Positions 22,340 to 33,747 of a DNA stretch of 64,000 nt are shown here, piece by piece (the stretch's first letter is position 1; each line of letters begins with the position of its first letter). This DNA is from Hirsutella rhossiliensis. Lineage: Eukaryota; Ascomycota; Sordariomycetes; Hypocreales; Ophiocordycipitaceae. The stretch covers positions 2,356,001-2,420,000 of the forward strand of contig NW_025408679.1 of assembly GCF_020360975.1 (NCBI RefSeq), written 5' to 3'. Position numbers and translations under genes: made by a program. The notes beneath the pieces are model-generated. The model was not told the origin of the DNA and did not search any database. It saw nothing but the letters and a program-made list of their open reading frames with translations.

Positions 22340-23188
22340 TCAACGCGTGTCAGCAGGTGCTCCTAGGGAATCATAATGCGGTACCACTGCGTTTGGATAA
22401 GTCGGCACAGAATAATGCAAGTGCATTACCGTACGGCCGCCAGTAGACGTAGGCTGTGTTGTTACCATGGCTTGGCCGGGACTGTCGTGCATCGAAGGGG
22501 ACGGTTGCCCGCCATAGACGCAGCCTTGTCGCGTGGTGCTCGCGCGACTCAATGGGGTTGTCGGTGGATACGGAGAATGAACAGCCGATGCCATGACTGC
22601 GGTAGCCACGCCCATGTGATGTTGATAGCCGTACGAGGACGTCACGAGCTGCGACGGCTCCCAGACGGACGAACTTGTCGTCGACCCTCGGTGGTGGAGG
22701 GTTCCGAATCGACTGTCCCGACAAATATAGGGAGAAGTCTTCATCTAGACTGGCCAGTTGTCGCGGCATCAGGAGCCGTTGCAGCGACTGGACAGCGGCA
22801 GTAGGGTCGTCGGCGTGAAAGGTTTGGCCTTGGTTGGAATCAAGTGGCAAGGTGCCCGACTGCAAGAAACGGGCTATTTGGTCGTCGCTAATGCCATGCC
22901 TGTTGAGGAGCTCCTGGAGCTGCTTGTTCTCCTCGGCTACTCTTCTCGCGGCCATCTGGACCTCGGTAGAGGCCTCGATGCCCTGAGTCTCGTATTCTCT
23001 GAGTCGCCGTTTGAGGTCCTGGACATACTCTCTCCGTCGAGCGCGCGATCTCCTCTGGTTGTCTCGAATTCGGGCTAATTTGTTCTCGCGCTAGAGCAGA
23101 GAAAGAGAAAGGGACTCTGCTGTTAGTTAAGGCCCTTCCAGTCTACGGTATCACCTGGGTTGATGTCACTTACCGCGAGGGTTGACAT
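22340..23188 (-). pseudogene. bZIP transcription factor gene with late frameshift
   Basis: A five-codon first exon (23174-23188, ATG at 23188) is followed by an 83-nt intron (23091-23173, GTAAGT...CTCTAG) and an exon starting at 23090. The first residues of that exon form a basic region, ARIRDNQRRSRARRREYVQD, followed by a heptad-type helix ending near ARFLQSG. This is the short fungal bZIP layout, with DNA binding at the very N-terminus. From about 22745 to 22690 the plausible protein moves to a second frame (VWEPSQLVTSSYGYQHHMG, then PYPPTTPLS), which ends at 22340; the original frame ends at 22371. So a frameshift probably truncates or alters the C-terminus. It would be a nuclear regulator, targets unknown. 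Confidence 0.72.
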
Positions 23189-23844
23189 TTGGCTTGCAAG
23201 CTTGTTTGGGGCCACCCTCCTTGACTAATGAACGGGGAAAGGATTGTAAAAAATAAGCGTCTCCAAGTAGAATATCTGTGAGCGTGTAAGAGAGTTGGGG
23301 GGGGAAGAGATGGAAGAATTGCTCCAGCGGCTCCAATCCTTCTATACCTACTCGAGACGCATGCAAACCATGGCGCAGCCCTTGCAGCCTTCACGGATAT
23401 TTGGACAGGTGACGGTTGGATATGCATTTCGGCGTCTCAAATAACTACACGTCCTCATGCGCCTCGCTGACTGTCCACCCCAGCCGATCGAGGGGCAGCG
23501 ACTTACGAAGTACAATGGAGAGTGTGACATTGTCTGGCGCGGAATGCTTAGTGGTTCAGGATTCCTCGCGAATTCCGCAAAAAGAGGTCATAGACAGGCG
23601 ACCTCCAACTTTAATGTCAATGATCTATTTTGTAGTGTTCTCTACTGCGACGGCGTACGGCAATGTAGCTACGGCGCAAGGTAGCAGTAGCCAGTGTTAG
23701 AAGACGAGTTTATATTATTACATGCTCGTTCTCGCCGTGGCATCTTCGTCTATATCTCTCAAGCTTTCACTCGCATATCTCTTCAGTTTTACAAGGTTCA
23801 TTTCCTTCGCTATATTCTCAACAGCTTGAAAAAGCTGTCGCTAC

Positions 23845-24495
23845 TTAGGTTAGTTCCCAATCAAGGTTGCTTCTGGGAGAACTTACAAATGCGTTCTCCG
23901 TCCCCTCGCGATCAAAACAGCCGCCCTCGTAGAGGACATACCGACGAGAAATCTCCATGTTCTCGGCCACAGGGTATGGAGGGTCTCTCCGAGTGTGTCT
24001 GAGGATCCAAGCTGTCCTTGAATTGTGCAATCGCCTGGAGATCTCGAGGTGATAGTGTTGATGAGCACGCTTGCGCAAATACGCGTGCTCTCTGAATTCT
24101 CTTCAATCTCTTTGAAAAGTTGCCGCATGATACCAAAGATAATTGTTTGGAAGGCGACGGTAGGGACCTCAGTATGTGTGCCGGTAAACGACTGGATGTC
24201 TGACGGAGGCCCTTGGATTGAGATTTCATGGCCTCTTCGATCTGTGCCGTCTTGGGCTTGCGCTCAGTCCCATTGTTCGACTCGCCCGCAGCGTTACCCG
24301 AGTCTCCTGTATCATTCACATCAGCCAAAGGTTCGCTGGCGCCATGAAATATCACGAAGCCGTTCTTACTATCGTCCTGGCGCTCGGGCTTTGGAGCAGC
24401 TGTCGTGGCTTCGGCGTATAGGTTGGGTTGTTGTTGGGCCGAGAGCCTTTCGCACTTGCGTAGGAGTCGAAAAGATGACGCTGAGGTTGTGACAT
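23845..24495 (-). pseudogene. unrecognised fungal gene with several frameshifts
   Basis: An ATG at 24495 opens a short frame (MSQPQRHLFDSYASAKG). Related coding sequence then appears to move between all three frames, ending in one with WPRTWRFLVGMSSTRAAVLI near 23900. The helical, Leu-rich segment VAFQTIIFGIMRQLFKEIEEN lies between. I do not recognise the family. The multiple shifts suggest a decayed gene, although unrecognised introns could explain some. It lies about 650 bp upstream of the bZIP gene on the same strand. Confidence 0.4.
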
Positions 24496-24499
24496 TGTC

Positions 24500-25001
24500 T
24501 CGATTAGATTCGCTACCACAAGCTCTCGCATGTGCCTATAGGTAGCGTGTAAGACGTAAGTACCGCAAGATACTCACGACCTAGAAGTCGAGTGTTGAGT
24601 CAAGGTATGAATGGAAGACGGAGTTGGTAGCAGAGCTGGGAAACACGACGTGAAAGCCGGACAGGTAATCATACAAACCAGCAGTCTATGGTGGCGTCTA
24701 ACAAGCTGAGTGTATAAACATCGCGATGTCTCGTTTTCCCACCCTAAGGGTGTCCCTGACGGCTCTCTAGAGCCGCTCCTTTGGACTTCCGGCTAATTTT
24801 CATATATTGCGAAGTATTGCTACCTCGTTAGATAGAAATGTAGGTCTCGCGAAGGTCGCCGTCTTCTTCCCGAAGTTGATGCCGACGTGGGCAGCCCTCC
24901 CTCCCCTTGTCGCGAGGCTCTGATGCATTTTGCATATGGATGAGATGAAGTGGGATTCTTATCTCTCCAACTAAGCTATGACTGCCTCATCCTTATGTAG
25001 G
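24500..25001. other. no gene recognised
   Basis: No coding frame, RNA or repeat that I can support. Confidence 0.4.
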
Positions 25002-25224
25002 AGGCAGCCAGGTCGGACTATCTAGGTGATCCGGCCGGTTTACAAGGCAGCCACATACGGATGCCTGTCTCACACGGCTGCCTGTCCACACGGCTGCCTG
25101 TTCACACGGCTGCCTGTTCACATGGCTGCCTGTTCACATGGCTGTGCGTGCGGCAGCCGGTGTCCTGATGCTTGGTGCCGTGCCCAACGCCCCAGTGTGC
25201 GTAGGGACACGCAAAAACGCATCA
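25002..25224 (+). repeat. 215-bp dispersed repeat, copy 2
   Basis: Inverted relative to 11443-11651 and about 90% identical, with the same 16-bp internal units (GGCTGCCTGTTCACAC type). The flanks differ from copy 1, so the shared segment has defined ends (AGGCAGCC... and ...AACGCATCA). Confidence 0.88.
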
Positions 25225-25791
25225 GGCTCCCTCCGCTGCAAGCTTCGCCACCCCCGACACTTCCCAGGCATGCACATGTACATTGTCATACATTGGGTCA
25301 ACGACGAGGGAAGAGAAATTAACGGACAAGTCCTGCCTCCCGTTCCCTCCCTGAGCCCCGGCGCAGGGGAGGCTGCGGAATAGTCTGCACGATTCGGTTC
25401 GCCCCCCTGCGCCTACAGAGAAGTTGGCTCCTCGTAATTTTGCAGCATTAGCGGATGTGATCGGCGCATAGATGCAGAAGCTGAACCTGGTCAAAGACGC
25501 ATAAACCATCTCAGGGGTGGCCGGCAGGCGTCAGCGAAGCAACAACGGACCACAGCCCGGAAGTGGAGGAAGGCGCATGATCCCACCCGACGATATGTGC
25601 GGTGAGATGGCCAAAGCTGCGCCTTGGGGATTCTCTGGATGATTCGCTGGAGCTCTCATCCCGACCAAGGCAGCCCGTCTCATACTCGTGTAGAAAGTGA
25701 AGGAGGTAGGCACCACCCCCCTTTGTCCCGGTTTCCATACCTCCCATTTTCTTGCACCTCTCTGAAAGCCAACAAGGCCCTCCTTCCCGCC
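25225..25791. other. no gene recognised (upstream of the orphan gene)
   Basis: Frames here are short and unconvincing. A pyrimidine-rich stretch (CCTTGCACCTCTCTG type) directly precedes the ATG at 25792, as is common for fungal promoters. Confidence 0.35.
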
Positions 25792-26427
25792 ATGTCGACT
25801 GACTCTACCTCGACAATGCAGGGGAATATAAGTTCCACTGAATCGATTGCCTGTGGACAAACTGGTCATCTTCGTGCTCTCGATATGCTTCTTTGTCCTG
25901 CCTTGCCCACATCAGAATTCTCGGATACCGAAAGTCAGTTCAACGGCACAAGCTGTCGAGACAAATATCTGCAAGACGAGATTGCAGTGTCACCTACACC
26001 AAAGACACAGCCTTTGTTTGCACCTAGCGATCTCGAAGAGAGTGATTACTCTTCCTCTTACGGCGATGACAAGGAGAATCGTCCTCCTACTGGGCTTGTT
26101 TTTCGAGTCACTGTATCCGATACTTGCCATCGAGTAGAGGCCAGCGGTACCGTCGAGAACGGACAAGACAAACAGGTTGAGATGGAACTTGACCTCCCTC
26201 TCTGCAAGCCTGTTAGAATTACTATCAGCCTTTCTCAGTCTTCTCCTTCGGGCTCGTCACGACACACCAGGCAATACGAGCGAAGCGACCATGACGAGAT
26301 AATCGGAAGTGTGGATACAGAATGTCGATCGCCTGGGCGAAGATGGCAAAGTCATGGAAAAAAGCACAAGCGACAGCGGATTCACAAATTTCGGAGGAGC
26401 AAGCGACTGGTCGTAGAGGAGTGTTGA
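25792..26427 (+). CDS. hypothetical Ser-rich basic-tailed protein, 211 aa
   Basis: A single uninterrupted frame. The ATG at 25792 in context CCGCCATGT is preferred over upstream in-frame codons because a pyrimidine-rich leader precedes it. The protein is Ser/Thr-rich in the first half, contains an acidic stretch with a KEN-box-like DDKENRP (about residue 95), a beta-type central part (TGLVFRVTVSD) and a strongly basic tail (GKKHKRQRIHKFRRSKR) that looks like a nuclear signal. No domain is recognised. Its intact frame contrasts with the decayed neighbours. It could also be one exon of a longer gene. Confidence 0.55.
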   Translation: MSTDSTSTMQGNISSTESIACGQTGHLRALDMLLCPALPTSEFSDTESQFNGTSCRDKYLQDEIAVSPTPKTQPLFAPSDLEESDYSSSYGDDKENRPPTGLVFRVTVSDTCHRVEASGTVENGQDKQVEMELDLPLCKPVRITISLSQSSPSGSSRHTRQYERSDHDEIIGSVDTECRSPGRRWQSHGKKHKRQRIHKFRRSKRLVVEEC

Positions 26428-26647
26428 ATTCTCCTATCTTCACCAGCCCTTAGAATGGTAGTAGTCTCTAGATACATCCTCCAGGAAACGTTGGTTCCAC
26501 AAGCTGGCATTTGCATCCTCGCTCGCCTTCATGCGAGACTTGTCGGGGAGTTGCCCTCGGGCCACCGAATCATGCGATGCGTGTCGATGATCCAAGACGG
26601 CGTCGGTTGTGAGTCCCCCCTGTTGCCTTTCCAACACGAGTCCAATT

Positions 26648-27202
26648 CTAAGTGAGTTGGTCAACTCGGCCGTGAGCATACTGCGGCGAGTCGTTCGTGG
26701 CGATAGAACTGCCCGGGTTTTCCGCGGTCGCATATGACTTGAGCATGTAGAAAATTGAATCGAGGCTCCTCGCTAAATCCCCTGTCTGAGATTGACTGTT
26801 GCTTTCTTGCACTCTCCACCATAAGCGTGATGAGTGATTGTCGCTGCCTTCCCTAGGTTGGGGTGTCGTACGCTGGAACAACCGCCACTTCATGCTCGGC
26901 TCGCCGCTTTCACTGCCATCAGAACTGTAGTCGTTCGCGGCGAGCTCGTGGCCCCCCAGAGTTTGGAATCCGATTGATACTTCATTTGCGGAGGTAAATT
27001 GAGCATGTCTGGACGTCTGGACACTGTCTACAGCGTAGATATTAGGAGAGACGAGCCGGTTGTCCTTAGCGAACCCTTCTGCGAGTCCGAGGAAGCCTTT
27101 CTTTGGGACATGTCTTTCAGACGACTGGTGGAAATTTCCGTGAACTAACGTATGTAGGTGTTCGGTCGAGGAGAGTGTAACTGAACCGAAGATCCTACGC
27201 AC
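26648..27202 (-). other. weak hypothetical coding region
   Basis: A 184-codon frame without a convincing ATG start (it opens with GTG). The composition is protein-like in the middle (GGHELAANDYSSDGSESGEPSMKWRLFQ). A following minus-strand frame at 26440-26733 could be its next exon. No family recognised. Confidence 0.25.
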
Positions 27203-27534
27203 GAGATAATTTACGCGAAAGCATGGCCTCCTTTAATGCTTTGAAGGCACCTTTGCGTCGCGCTTCCAACTTTAAAGGATTATTGTGAGCATTTGCACGA
27301 CCTCAATGCGGCATCTGCGTGTGGCCCAAACTTGGGACGCTTAAATTGAAGATAGTAGCCGTAGGCAGAGGGCGGACAGTGATAATCATGTAATTACCGT
27401 CTGTCTGATTCAGTGCCCTCAGGATAATACCAGGTGCTCCGTCGACCGTTCAGTACCGGGGTCTGTCACCACAGATAGTTGCATCTCTCTGTCTACCCGT
27501 TTCCTCTGGTGCTCTCTCATCATACTGTCCAGAG
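27203..27534. other. no gene recognised before the hAT element
   Basis: No supportable coding frame or repeat. The hAT terminal repeat starts at 27535. Confidence 0.35.
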
Positions 27535-27540
27535 CAGGGA

Positions 27541-27840
27541 CGGACATCTTACGAATCTATCGAATCGAACGCCAAGACTTGGCGTTCGAATCGAATAGGG
27601 CCTCTGCAGATTCGCATCGAATCGAACATGGCTCCAGCAGATTCGCATCGAATCGAATGCGTGAAAATTGTTGCCCCTTCGATTCGACCTCGAATCGAAT
27701 GTGTCCCCAGATTCGCATCGAATCGAACGCGTGAAATTTCTTGCCCGTTTGATTCGACTCGAATCGAACGCGTGTCCCGTAGATTCGATACCTATCGAAT
27801 GCCAAGGTTCGATCGAATTCGATACGAATTCGATCGAACG
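27541..27840. repeat. left subterminal ATTCGATTCG-rich array of the hAT
   Basis: About 300 bp with many copies of GATTCGCATCGAATCGAA-like, self-complementary units. A matching array lies inside the opposite end (32710-32985). In hAT elements such subterminal repeats are transposase-binding sites; that role is inferred here. Confidence 0.8.
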
Positions 27841-28021
27841 TAGGACTTCAGCAGAGATTGGGGTACCAAACGTGCGTTTCACCGACATCATACATGTCTT
27901 TGTCACCATCACGAGGACTCCTACATCCCTCGATTTAAGAAGTGCCAAGGGGTGTAAAGACATCATGGCTGCAGCAGATGAGACGTCGAAAGCACGGTCA
28001 ATTGCTGTCTTGTCAAGCTGA

Positions 28022-30723
28022 TTAAATGTCACTCCGCCCCTTCAGCGACGCAAGAGCATCAATCCATTGATCCTCGTTGAGGCTAAACAGCGGCAGTGAA
28101 GGCCTGTAGATCCCAGCTTTACTCCACGATCGAATGCATTGAGCCATCGCTACGATCTCCTCCGCAGCCGGCTTCTCAATGGTGCCGTCATACGTCCTGC
28201 GCTGCTAAACGTCCTCTCGCTTTCCGCGGACGTCGATGGAATCGTAAGCATGTCTACTGCCATCAGAGACAGTCGCGGATATCGGCTCCGGTTGATCTTC
28301 CACCAGTCAATCGGTCTGCTTCTGTAGTGGCGGCTGTTGACGACGTCCTCGGCACAATATCGAGCATATTTGTCATCACCAGTCGCTCCCGCCGTAGACG
28401 GTTTCGTCTTTCGGTTGCTTTTGCGGGCACCTGATGCTCCGAACGAGCCCTGGTTGAATGGCGGCGCAGCTACAGTCCTAGCAAGTCTCCGCTCAATGTA
28501 ATCCATGGAGGCCTCATCAGACGTAGCGAGGATCTCGTTGTCAACGTCGCGCTCCCTATACTTCTCCCAGATCTCCAAGAGCTTTGCTTCGTATTCCAAC
28601 CGCCAACTCTTCGTCTTCCGAGAGGGTACTCGAGACCACAGTTGATCGAGAAGGCGCCACTTTTTCGCAGGATTGAAGACAACAGCCCCGACATATGCAG
28701 CGCTAGTCAGACGGCTGTAATATTTATGCAGCTTCTTCCATCCGAGCTTGATATAGACCTTGAGCAACCTGCGGGTCCTGCTATCGAGCCCGTCATAAAT
28801 GGCTACTTCGACGTCCTTCTTCTCCCTAGTCACTGGATCCTCAACCTCTTCGAAGATTGTGCCTTCGATAGCACTTTCGAGGTGGTCAAGCAAAATCTCA
28901 AAGACGGGGAAGTATTCATCGAAACTGCCACATGTGGACCTACCGCCGGGAACACCACTGCCCTGAAGTTGCTTGGTGGAAATCTCGAACGGCTTCAGAA
29001 GCTTGACAAGTACCTCGATAACTTTCCAGTCGTACGCACTTAAGCGGTACTGCAGAACTGCCTGCTTCGTTCTGTCACAGAGGCCTCCGTTTCCCACCGG
29101 TTCTGAACGTCATTGAGGAAGGTATTGAGCGCCGGGCGGAGTCGAAGAGCCCGTTCCATCATACGCATGTCCAAGGTTCTACCGGGTGGCATTGTTGAAG
29201 GCCCAGTGAAGTGTTGTTCCGTGGCCGGATTCCTTACGTTGAGACTGAAGAAAATGTTCGTACAGCTGTGTGTTTCGCAGCTGAAGACCGATGTTATGAA
29301 GCATTCCGGGGCGCCGTTCTGACTGTACTCCTGAAGCTGGCAGCATTGATCTCGTCCGGAGCCGGGTGAGACGATGTGAGGTCCTCTTCTGGGATGTCAA
29401 CGGCAGTGTTTGCTCCTGGGTCTTCGTCCGTACCGTCCTTCATCTCTCCATTTAGGGCCTCGTCGATAGCTTGATCAACTTGCTCCTCGTCGTCATCTAG
29501 ATCGTCCCCATCGGCAGCAACAATTGCAGCAAAATTCTCTTGCTTCGAACCGTACAGCATTGCCCGCACACAGAGGTTGAGGATATGTGCAGCGCAGCGG
29601 ATCCGTCGCTCTTCGGGTGAGAAGCCGTGCTCAAAGGCAAGGTCTTCCATGCAGGTGTCATTGTTGGCAGCATTGTCCAGCGTGAAGTAGCCGACCGTGT
29701 CTGGGTTGTTGACTTGCCAGAATGCCAGTGTATCGGCGACCTCATCGGCAAGCGACGCACCGTTGTGTTTGCCGAGAGAGGTCGCAGCCCAAGGAGGATG
29801 CGGTGTTGGGCAAAGTCGTGATCAATGAATTGAGCATTGATGCCCAGAAATGCGGTGTAGGACTTGGATGACCAGCCGTCGAAGGAGAAGTGAACCTGTG
29901 ATCGAGCGGTGCGAAGTACTTCCGTTACGGGCCCGACGGCACCTCTGTATTCAGATTCGAGCATGCGAAGTAGCGTCTTCCCAGAGGGTATATGGGTCGC
30001 ATCAAGGAGCAGATTGCCGTAGAGAAGGAGCCGTTGGAACCTCTCGGTGTTGACGATATCGAATGGCAGATTATGGTACGTGATCCAGTCGAGTAGGAGC
30101 ACCCGGAGCCTTGCTGTTGAATCTTCCACGCAGCTTGCTGACAAGGAACTGGTCGTGCGGATTATTGAAGTCGGCACCAATGAAGTGGGTGATGGGCCGG
30201 CCATCTAGAGATGAGGCTCGCACGCCTCCGGCAACGTCGTGTGGGGCCTGCCAAGTGAACACTCATGTTGCTGGTATATCTCCGAACGGCACACACTTAC
30301 CAGAATTCCGTGGGCGTTACGAAGGTGCTTCTTGGTAGCGGCTCCTGTTGAGCAGACGAAGCAGAAGTCTGACTTCTTCTTGAAGCCTCGGGCGAAGCAA
30401 TCCGCGCAGATCCACTTCAGCCTGTTGCCCTGGCGCGAGGTGGACCGGTCCTCAACACGATACCCGTATTGCTGCCACCACGCCCTCGTATCCTGGCCGC
30501 CAGTATAGCGCTCGAATCCAGGCCATTTCGCCCACTCTTGGCGGCCCCAGAGCGTCCAATCTACTTGTATAAAGTCGACAGCAGTACCGCGAGGACGAGG
30601 TGATGGAGTCGTCGGCAACGAGGTTCCTTGGGATGATGCGGGTGGTAAAGACGAGTACTCCACACGCCCAATCAGATCTGACCGGTTCGACGGGGAAGGG
30701 CTTGACAGTGGTTCGGATGACAT
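28022..30723 (-). pseudogene. hAT transposase with BED finger, frameshifted
   Basis: The ATG at 30723 begins an N-terminal region with a BED-type zinc finger (WICADCFARG, then CSTGAATKKHLRNAH). Just after it lies an intron with GTAAGTGTG donor and TTGGCAG acceptor (about 30250-30302). The middle region continues through RVLLLDWITYHNLPF, FSFDGWSSKSYTAFLGI and YFTLDNAANND, then RIRCAAHILNLCVRA. The hAT dimerisation motif DWWKINRSRYPRLSLMAVDML with IPSTSAESERTFSSAG is near 28240-28330. Frames change near 30100, 29780, 29300 and 28160, with the last part ending at 28022. The intact enzyme would excise the element in the nucleus; this copy is dead. Confidence 0.87.
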
Positions 30724-31666
30724 CGTAACGTTGGTTCGATCGTGCGAATTGAGCGAGCGGGCCGACAAATGAAGGTAGAAGCCATCGAGGCTTCGCCGGC
30801 GCTCAACTCATGCCACATCGTGGCAGCGAAGCTCGGCGAAGCAGGCATAACGCGTCCCACGCGCGTGTAGACGCGGGAAGGGGAAAAAAGAAAGGAAAAG
30901 AAGAAAAACCGTCGGGGCGCAATCTCCGTTGCATTGGCTAAAGTGGTCTGGACGAGTGAAAAGAGCTTCCGTCACCAATGCACAACGACGATGGACCGTG
31001 GGGTGCTGCGAAGATCCCTGGCCTCCGGCATTGATGCTTGCTTGACTGGCTTCCGAAGCGTCAGGCACGGCATCTCCGCCCGTGCTTGCAGCCAGTTAAA
31101 TCGAAGGCGCCATAAGACCCCGGCTACCTTGTCTGATAGATCCCTGTTCATCAGCGTTTCCAGTGCCCCATTGGCTTGCGTCCTAGTGCACAGATCATCG
31201 TGGCGTGTGACGAGTCGTTTCCTTTGGCTCTGGTCCCCTTCTCGTGCCATTCTCGTCTCGTATCTGAATCGGCCTTGAGCTCGTTTGAGGTAGTCAGAGC
31301 TTTGAGTGCAGCTGGGGGAGTGTTCTGAAGTCGCTTGTACATCGGCCTAGAGGCTGGTTGGGTTTGGGCAGAAGTTACTGTGACAAAAGGCGATGAATAT
31401 TTTGAGAACATTTGGGAGGGCCTGTAGGAGACGGTCAAAGTTGTAGCACAAATGAGATTCCAACGTCGAAATGTTATTATAGCTGTGGTAATTGAGGTGC
31501 TGATATACAAGTTCTGCGGGAGAGATACTCTAAATGTGTCGGTTTCTTGTTTGCAGCCGTCGAAATACAGAGAGGATGGGCACGTATAGTAAACTCAACG
31601 TCGGAACCGGGTGCCCGGGTAAACCTACCCTATACCCTGGTCAGACAATCGAAATCTTATCTTATC

Positions 31667-32338
31667 CACAACTCTCCCCTGTAAAAATTCTGTCCCCTGG
31701 AGGGCTGTTAGCGGCTTGCTAGCTGGGGCCAGATTTGCAGGCGACCCGACCGCGCTTCAGCTGCGGGGTCCATCGTGACCCTAACAACACAGAGGAAGAC
31801 CTTAGAGAGTTCATATTCCTCTGCGAAGCCGGTCTCGACAACACGTCCACTCGGACCTCATGGCTCTCTTCGGAACCAAGGAGCTGTGGGTATTGGAAGG
31901 TCCGCCCTTCTAAACAACGGTGGCCGGTCGCGGAGGTTTTTCTCCTGAAGGCAAGCTGCGCGACAGCCTCTGATTCCTTCTGAGGTTTTTCCTGCCGCCG
32001 CTCCTCGCTATTTCCATCGCTTGGTTACTGGAGCATGGACTGCGACAGCAGCCTTAGCAAAGGGCGAGAGAATTCTGACCGGAAAACCAAGGGTTGACCA
32101 TTGTGGCGATTGCCACGCGCCTGGAAGTCCCGCTGACGGGAGACAGGCTTCGACAAGGAGCGCCAAAGAGCCTATGAAATGCTGGATGGACATCTGGGAG
32201 GACTGGCCGCGGGGGCCCTGGTGGGTGGCCTTTCGGTGGCAGGAATTCTAGATAGTCTAGCTCAGCACGTCCTGTGCCCCGTCTCGGGGACCTGAGCGGC
32301 CTAAAGGCCGCTGGACGAAAAATACAACACACACACAC
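31667..32338 (+). mobile_element. 5'-truncated LINE-type insertion with CA tail and 13-bp duplication
   Basis: ATCTTATCTTATC is present at 31654-31666 and again at 32339-32351. The inserted 672 bp ends in AATACAACACACACACAC, a simple-repeat tail, as expected for a non-LTR retrotransposon inserted by target-primed reverse transcription. The remaining ORF (to 32251) has a short Cys/His cluster (DHCGDCHAPG) but no recognisable RT. It lies inside the hAT, so it is younger. Confidence 0.75.
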
Positions 32339-32709
32339 ATCTTATCTTATCTCTGGCGCCTATGGCATCAATCCCACCTGATGACCGAGATTTCGTTCCA
32401 ACATACCGCACGTATGCAACGTCGCCATAGAGCTTATGATAGCCGTACACTGTAGAGCTTCGTCGTGATCTTATAGAGCAGCCATCAATGGGTTTCCGCA
32501 GAGCATGTTTGCTGGAGTTTCAAGATACTAATTATGTCACGTATTTATGGGGGGTTTGGCTGTACATACCAACATGTCTTAACGCCTTGACCTGGTTTGG
32601 GTCGATAGACGCTAAATCACGCTTGGTTGCGTCAGCCACCAACAGGGGCTGACTGACGCGTCTGAGAAGACGCGCAAAGGTTCCCGCGGTGATTTCCGCG
32701 AACCGCGTC

Positions 32710-32985
32710 ACTCATTCGATCGAATCGATCGAATCCGGTCGAACGCCTGGGAGCCGTTCGATTCGATGGCGACCAAAATGTGACCCTGTTCGATTCGTCT
32801 GTCGAATGAAAAACGCCACGTTCGATTCGATGCTGTCGAATGTCGAATGAGGTACACCGCGTTCGATTCGATGCGAATCGAATGGGACCATGACAGATTC
32901 GACATCGAATCGAACGCCAAGAAATTCGATTCGATATTCGTAAGACTTGGCATCGAATGAATCTATCGATTCGATTCCCGTTCGT
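32710..32985. repeat. right subterminal ATTCGATTCG-rich array of the hAT
   Basis: Mirror counterpart of 27541-27840, with the same self-complementary TTCGATTCGATG-like units. Confidence 0.8.
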
Positions 32986-33002
32986 AAGATGTCCATCCCT
33001 GT

Positions 33003-33418
33003 CCACGGGCCGGATCCTTAGTGCTTGGGAGCAAGAGGAGCAGAGAGCTAAATCCGATCTCGAGTCACGGCCACCAGGGACACAAAGGAAGAGGAAGGGC
33101 ACGGGCGCTACTGTCGTAAACAAGAGGTCGAATACGCTTGCTTCCGTGAGCAGCCGGGTTGACGATCTTGCTCAGCAGATCGGTGATTTCATCAAGTCGC
33201 AAGCAGCAGCAACGCCAGTACCGTTATCACAGGTACCCTCACTTCCACAGGCGCCGCCGGCATCACAGGGATACTCTGTGATGCCACCGCCATCACTTGT
33301 GCCTGTATACGTACAGGCACCGGCGCCGTCACGGTGGCAAGAACCGCCTCCTCGACACAGGCACATCACGACGGCTTCATGTGGGCACAGCCGCCGGCAC
33401 AGTCTCACGGGACGGTAA
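33003..33418 (+). other. Pro/Gln-rich ORF fragment next to the hAT
   Basis: A frame open directly from the hAT boundary encodes a charged helical segment (WEQEEQRAKSDLESRP, then SVSSRVDDLAQQIGDFIKSQ) followed by a Pro-rich disordered part ending at 33418. It lacks its own convincing start. It could be the 3' part of a gene cut by the hAT insertion, but I see no matching 5' part to the left of 27535. Confidence 0.3.
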
Positions 33419-33747
33419 GGAGCATTTCCAGCAGCCAGGGATCAGACGGACACGGCACCATGCAATTCCAGCGAGCGGGCCGTCCCCAAATTCGTTCCCT
33501 ATGTGCCTCGCCCTCCGCCGCGTCGGACGGATCCTTCCTCACAGTCACAGTCACAGTCACAGAGGTAGGCAAGGCGGCAAAAATGCACCTTCCACTGCTG
33601 TGTGCATATTGCATACACATCGGAATCGGTCGGGCCGGGCTTAGTGATAGCTTCAATTGAACGACTCCAAGGGACGCATCTTCTGGCGTTGGTGATCTTT
33701 GCAATATTGAATGCATCCTCCGTACCGGTACATAGTCGAGTAATAGG

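Larger units (their letters stand above)
27535..33001 (-). mobile_element. 5.5-kb hAT transposon with nested LINE-type insertion
   Basis: Terminal inverted repeats CAGGGACGGACATCTTACG at 27535 and its near-perfect mirror ending at 33001 bound the element; CAGGG ends are typical of hAT. Subterminal regions at both ends (27541-27840, 32710-32985) are dense in ATTCGATTCG-type motifs. The only long coding region is a hAT transposase at 28022-30723 on the minus strand. A 672-bp insertion with 13-bp duplications sits at 31667-32338. The 8-bp flanks (GTCCAGAG and TCCACGGG) do not match in register; shifted by one base they agree at six of eight positions. Confidence 0.85.

Noticed and set aside
8234..24495. 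A secondary-metabolite cluster around the P450
   Set aside because: No backbone enzyme, transporter or other tailoring enzyme is nearby; the bZIP gene is 12 kb away beyond two retrotransposons and is itself broken.
27557..28032. Arg/Phe/Asp-rich repeat ORFs in the TCGA-rich region
   Set aside because: They are translations of the hAT subterminal repeat, which is self-complementary and lacks stops in several frames.
27535..33009. Clean 8-bp target duplication for the large hAT
   Set aside because: GTCCAGAG and TCCACGGG do not match in register; only a shifted alignment gives six of eight, which is not enough to claim it.
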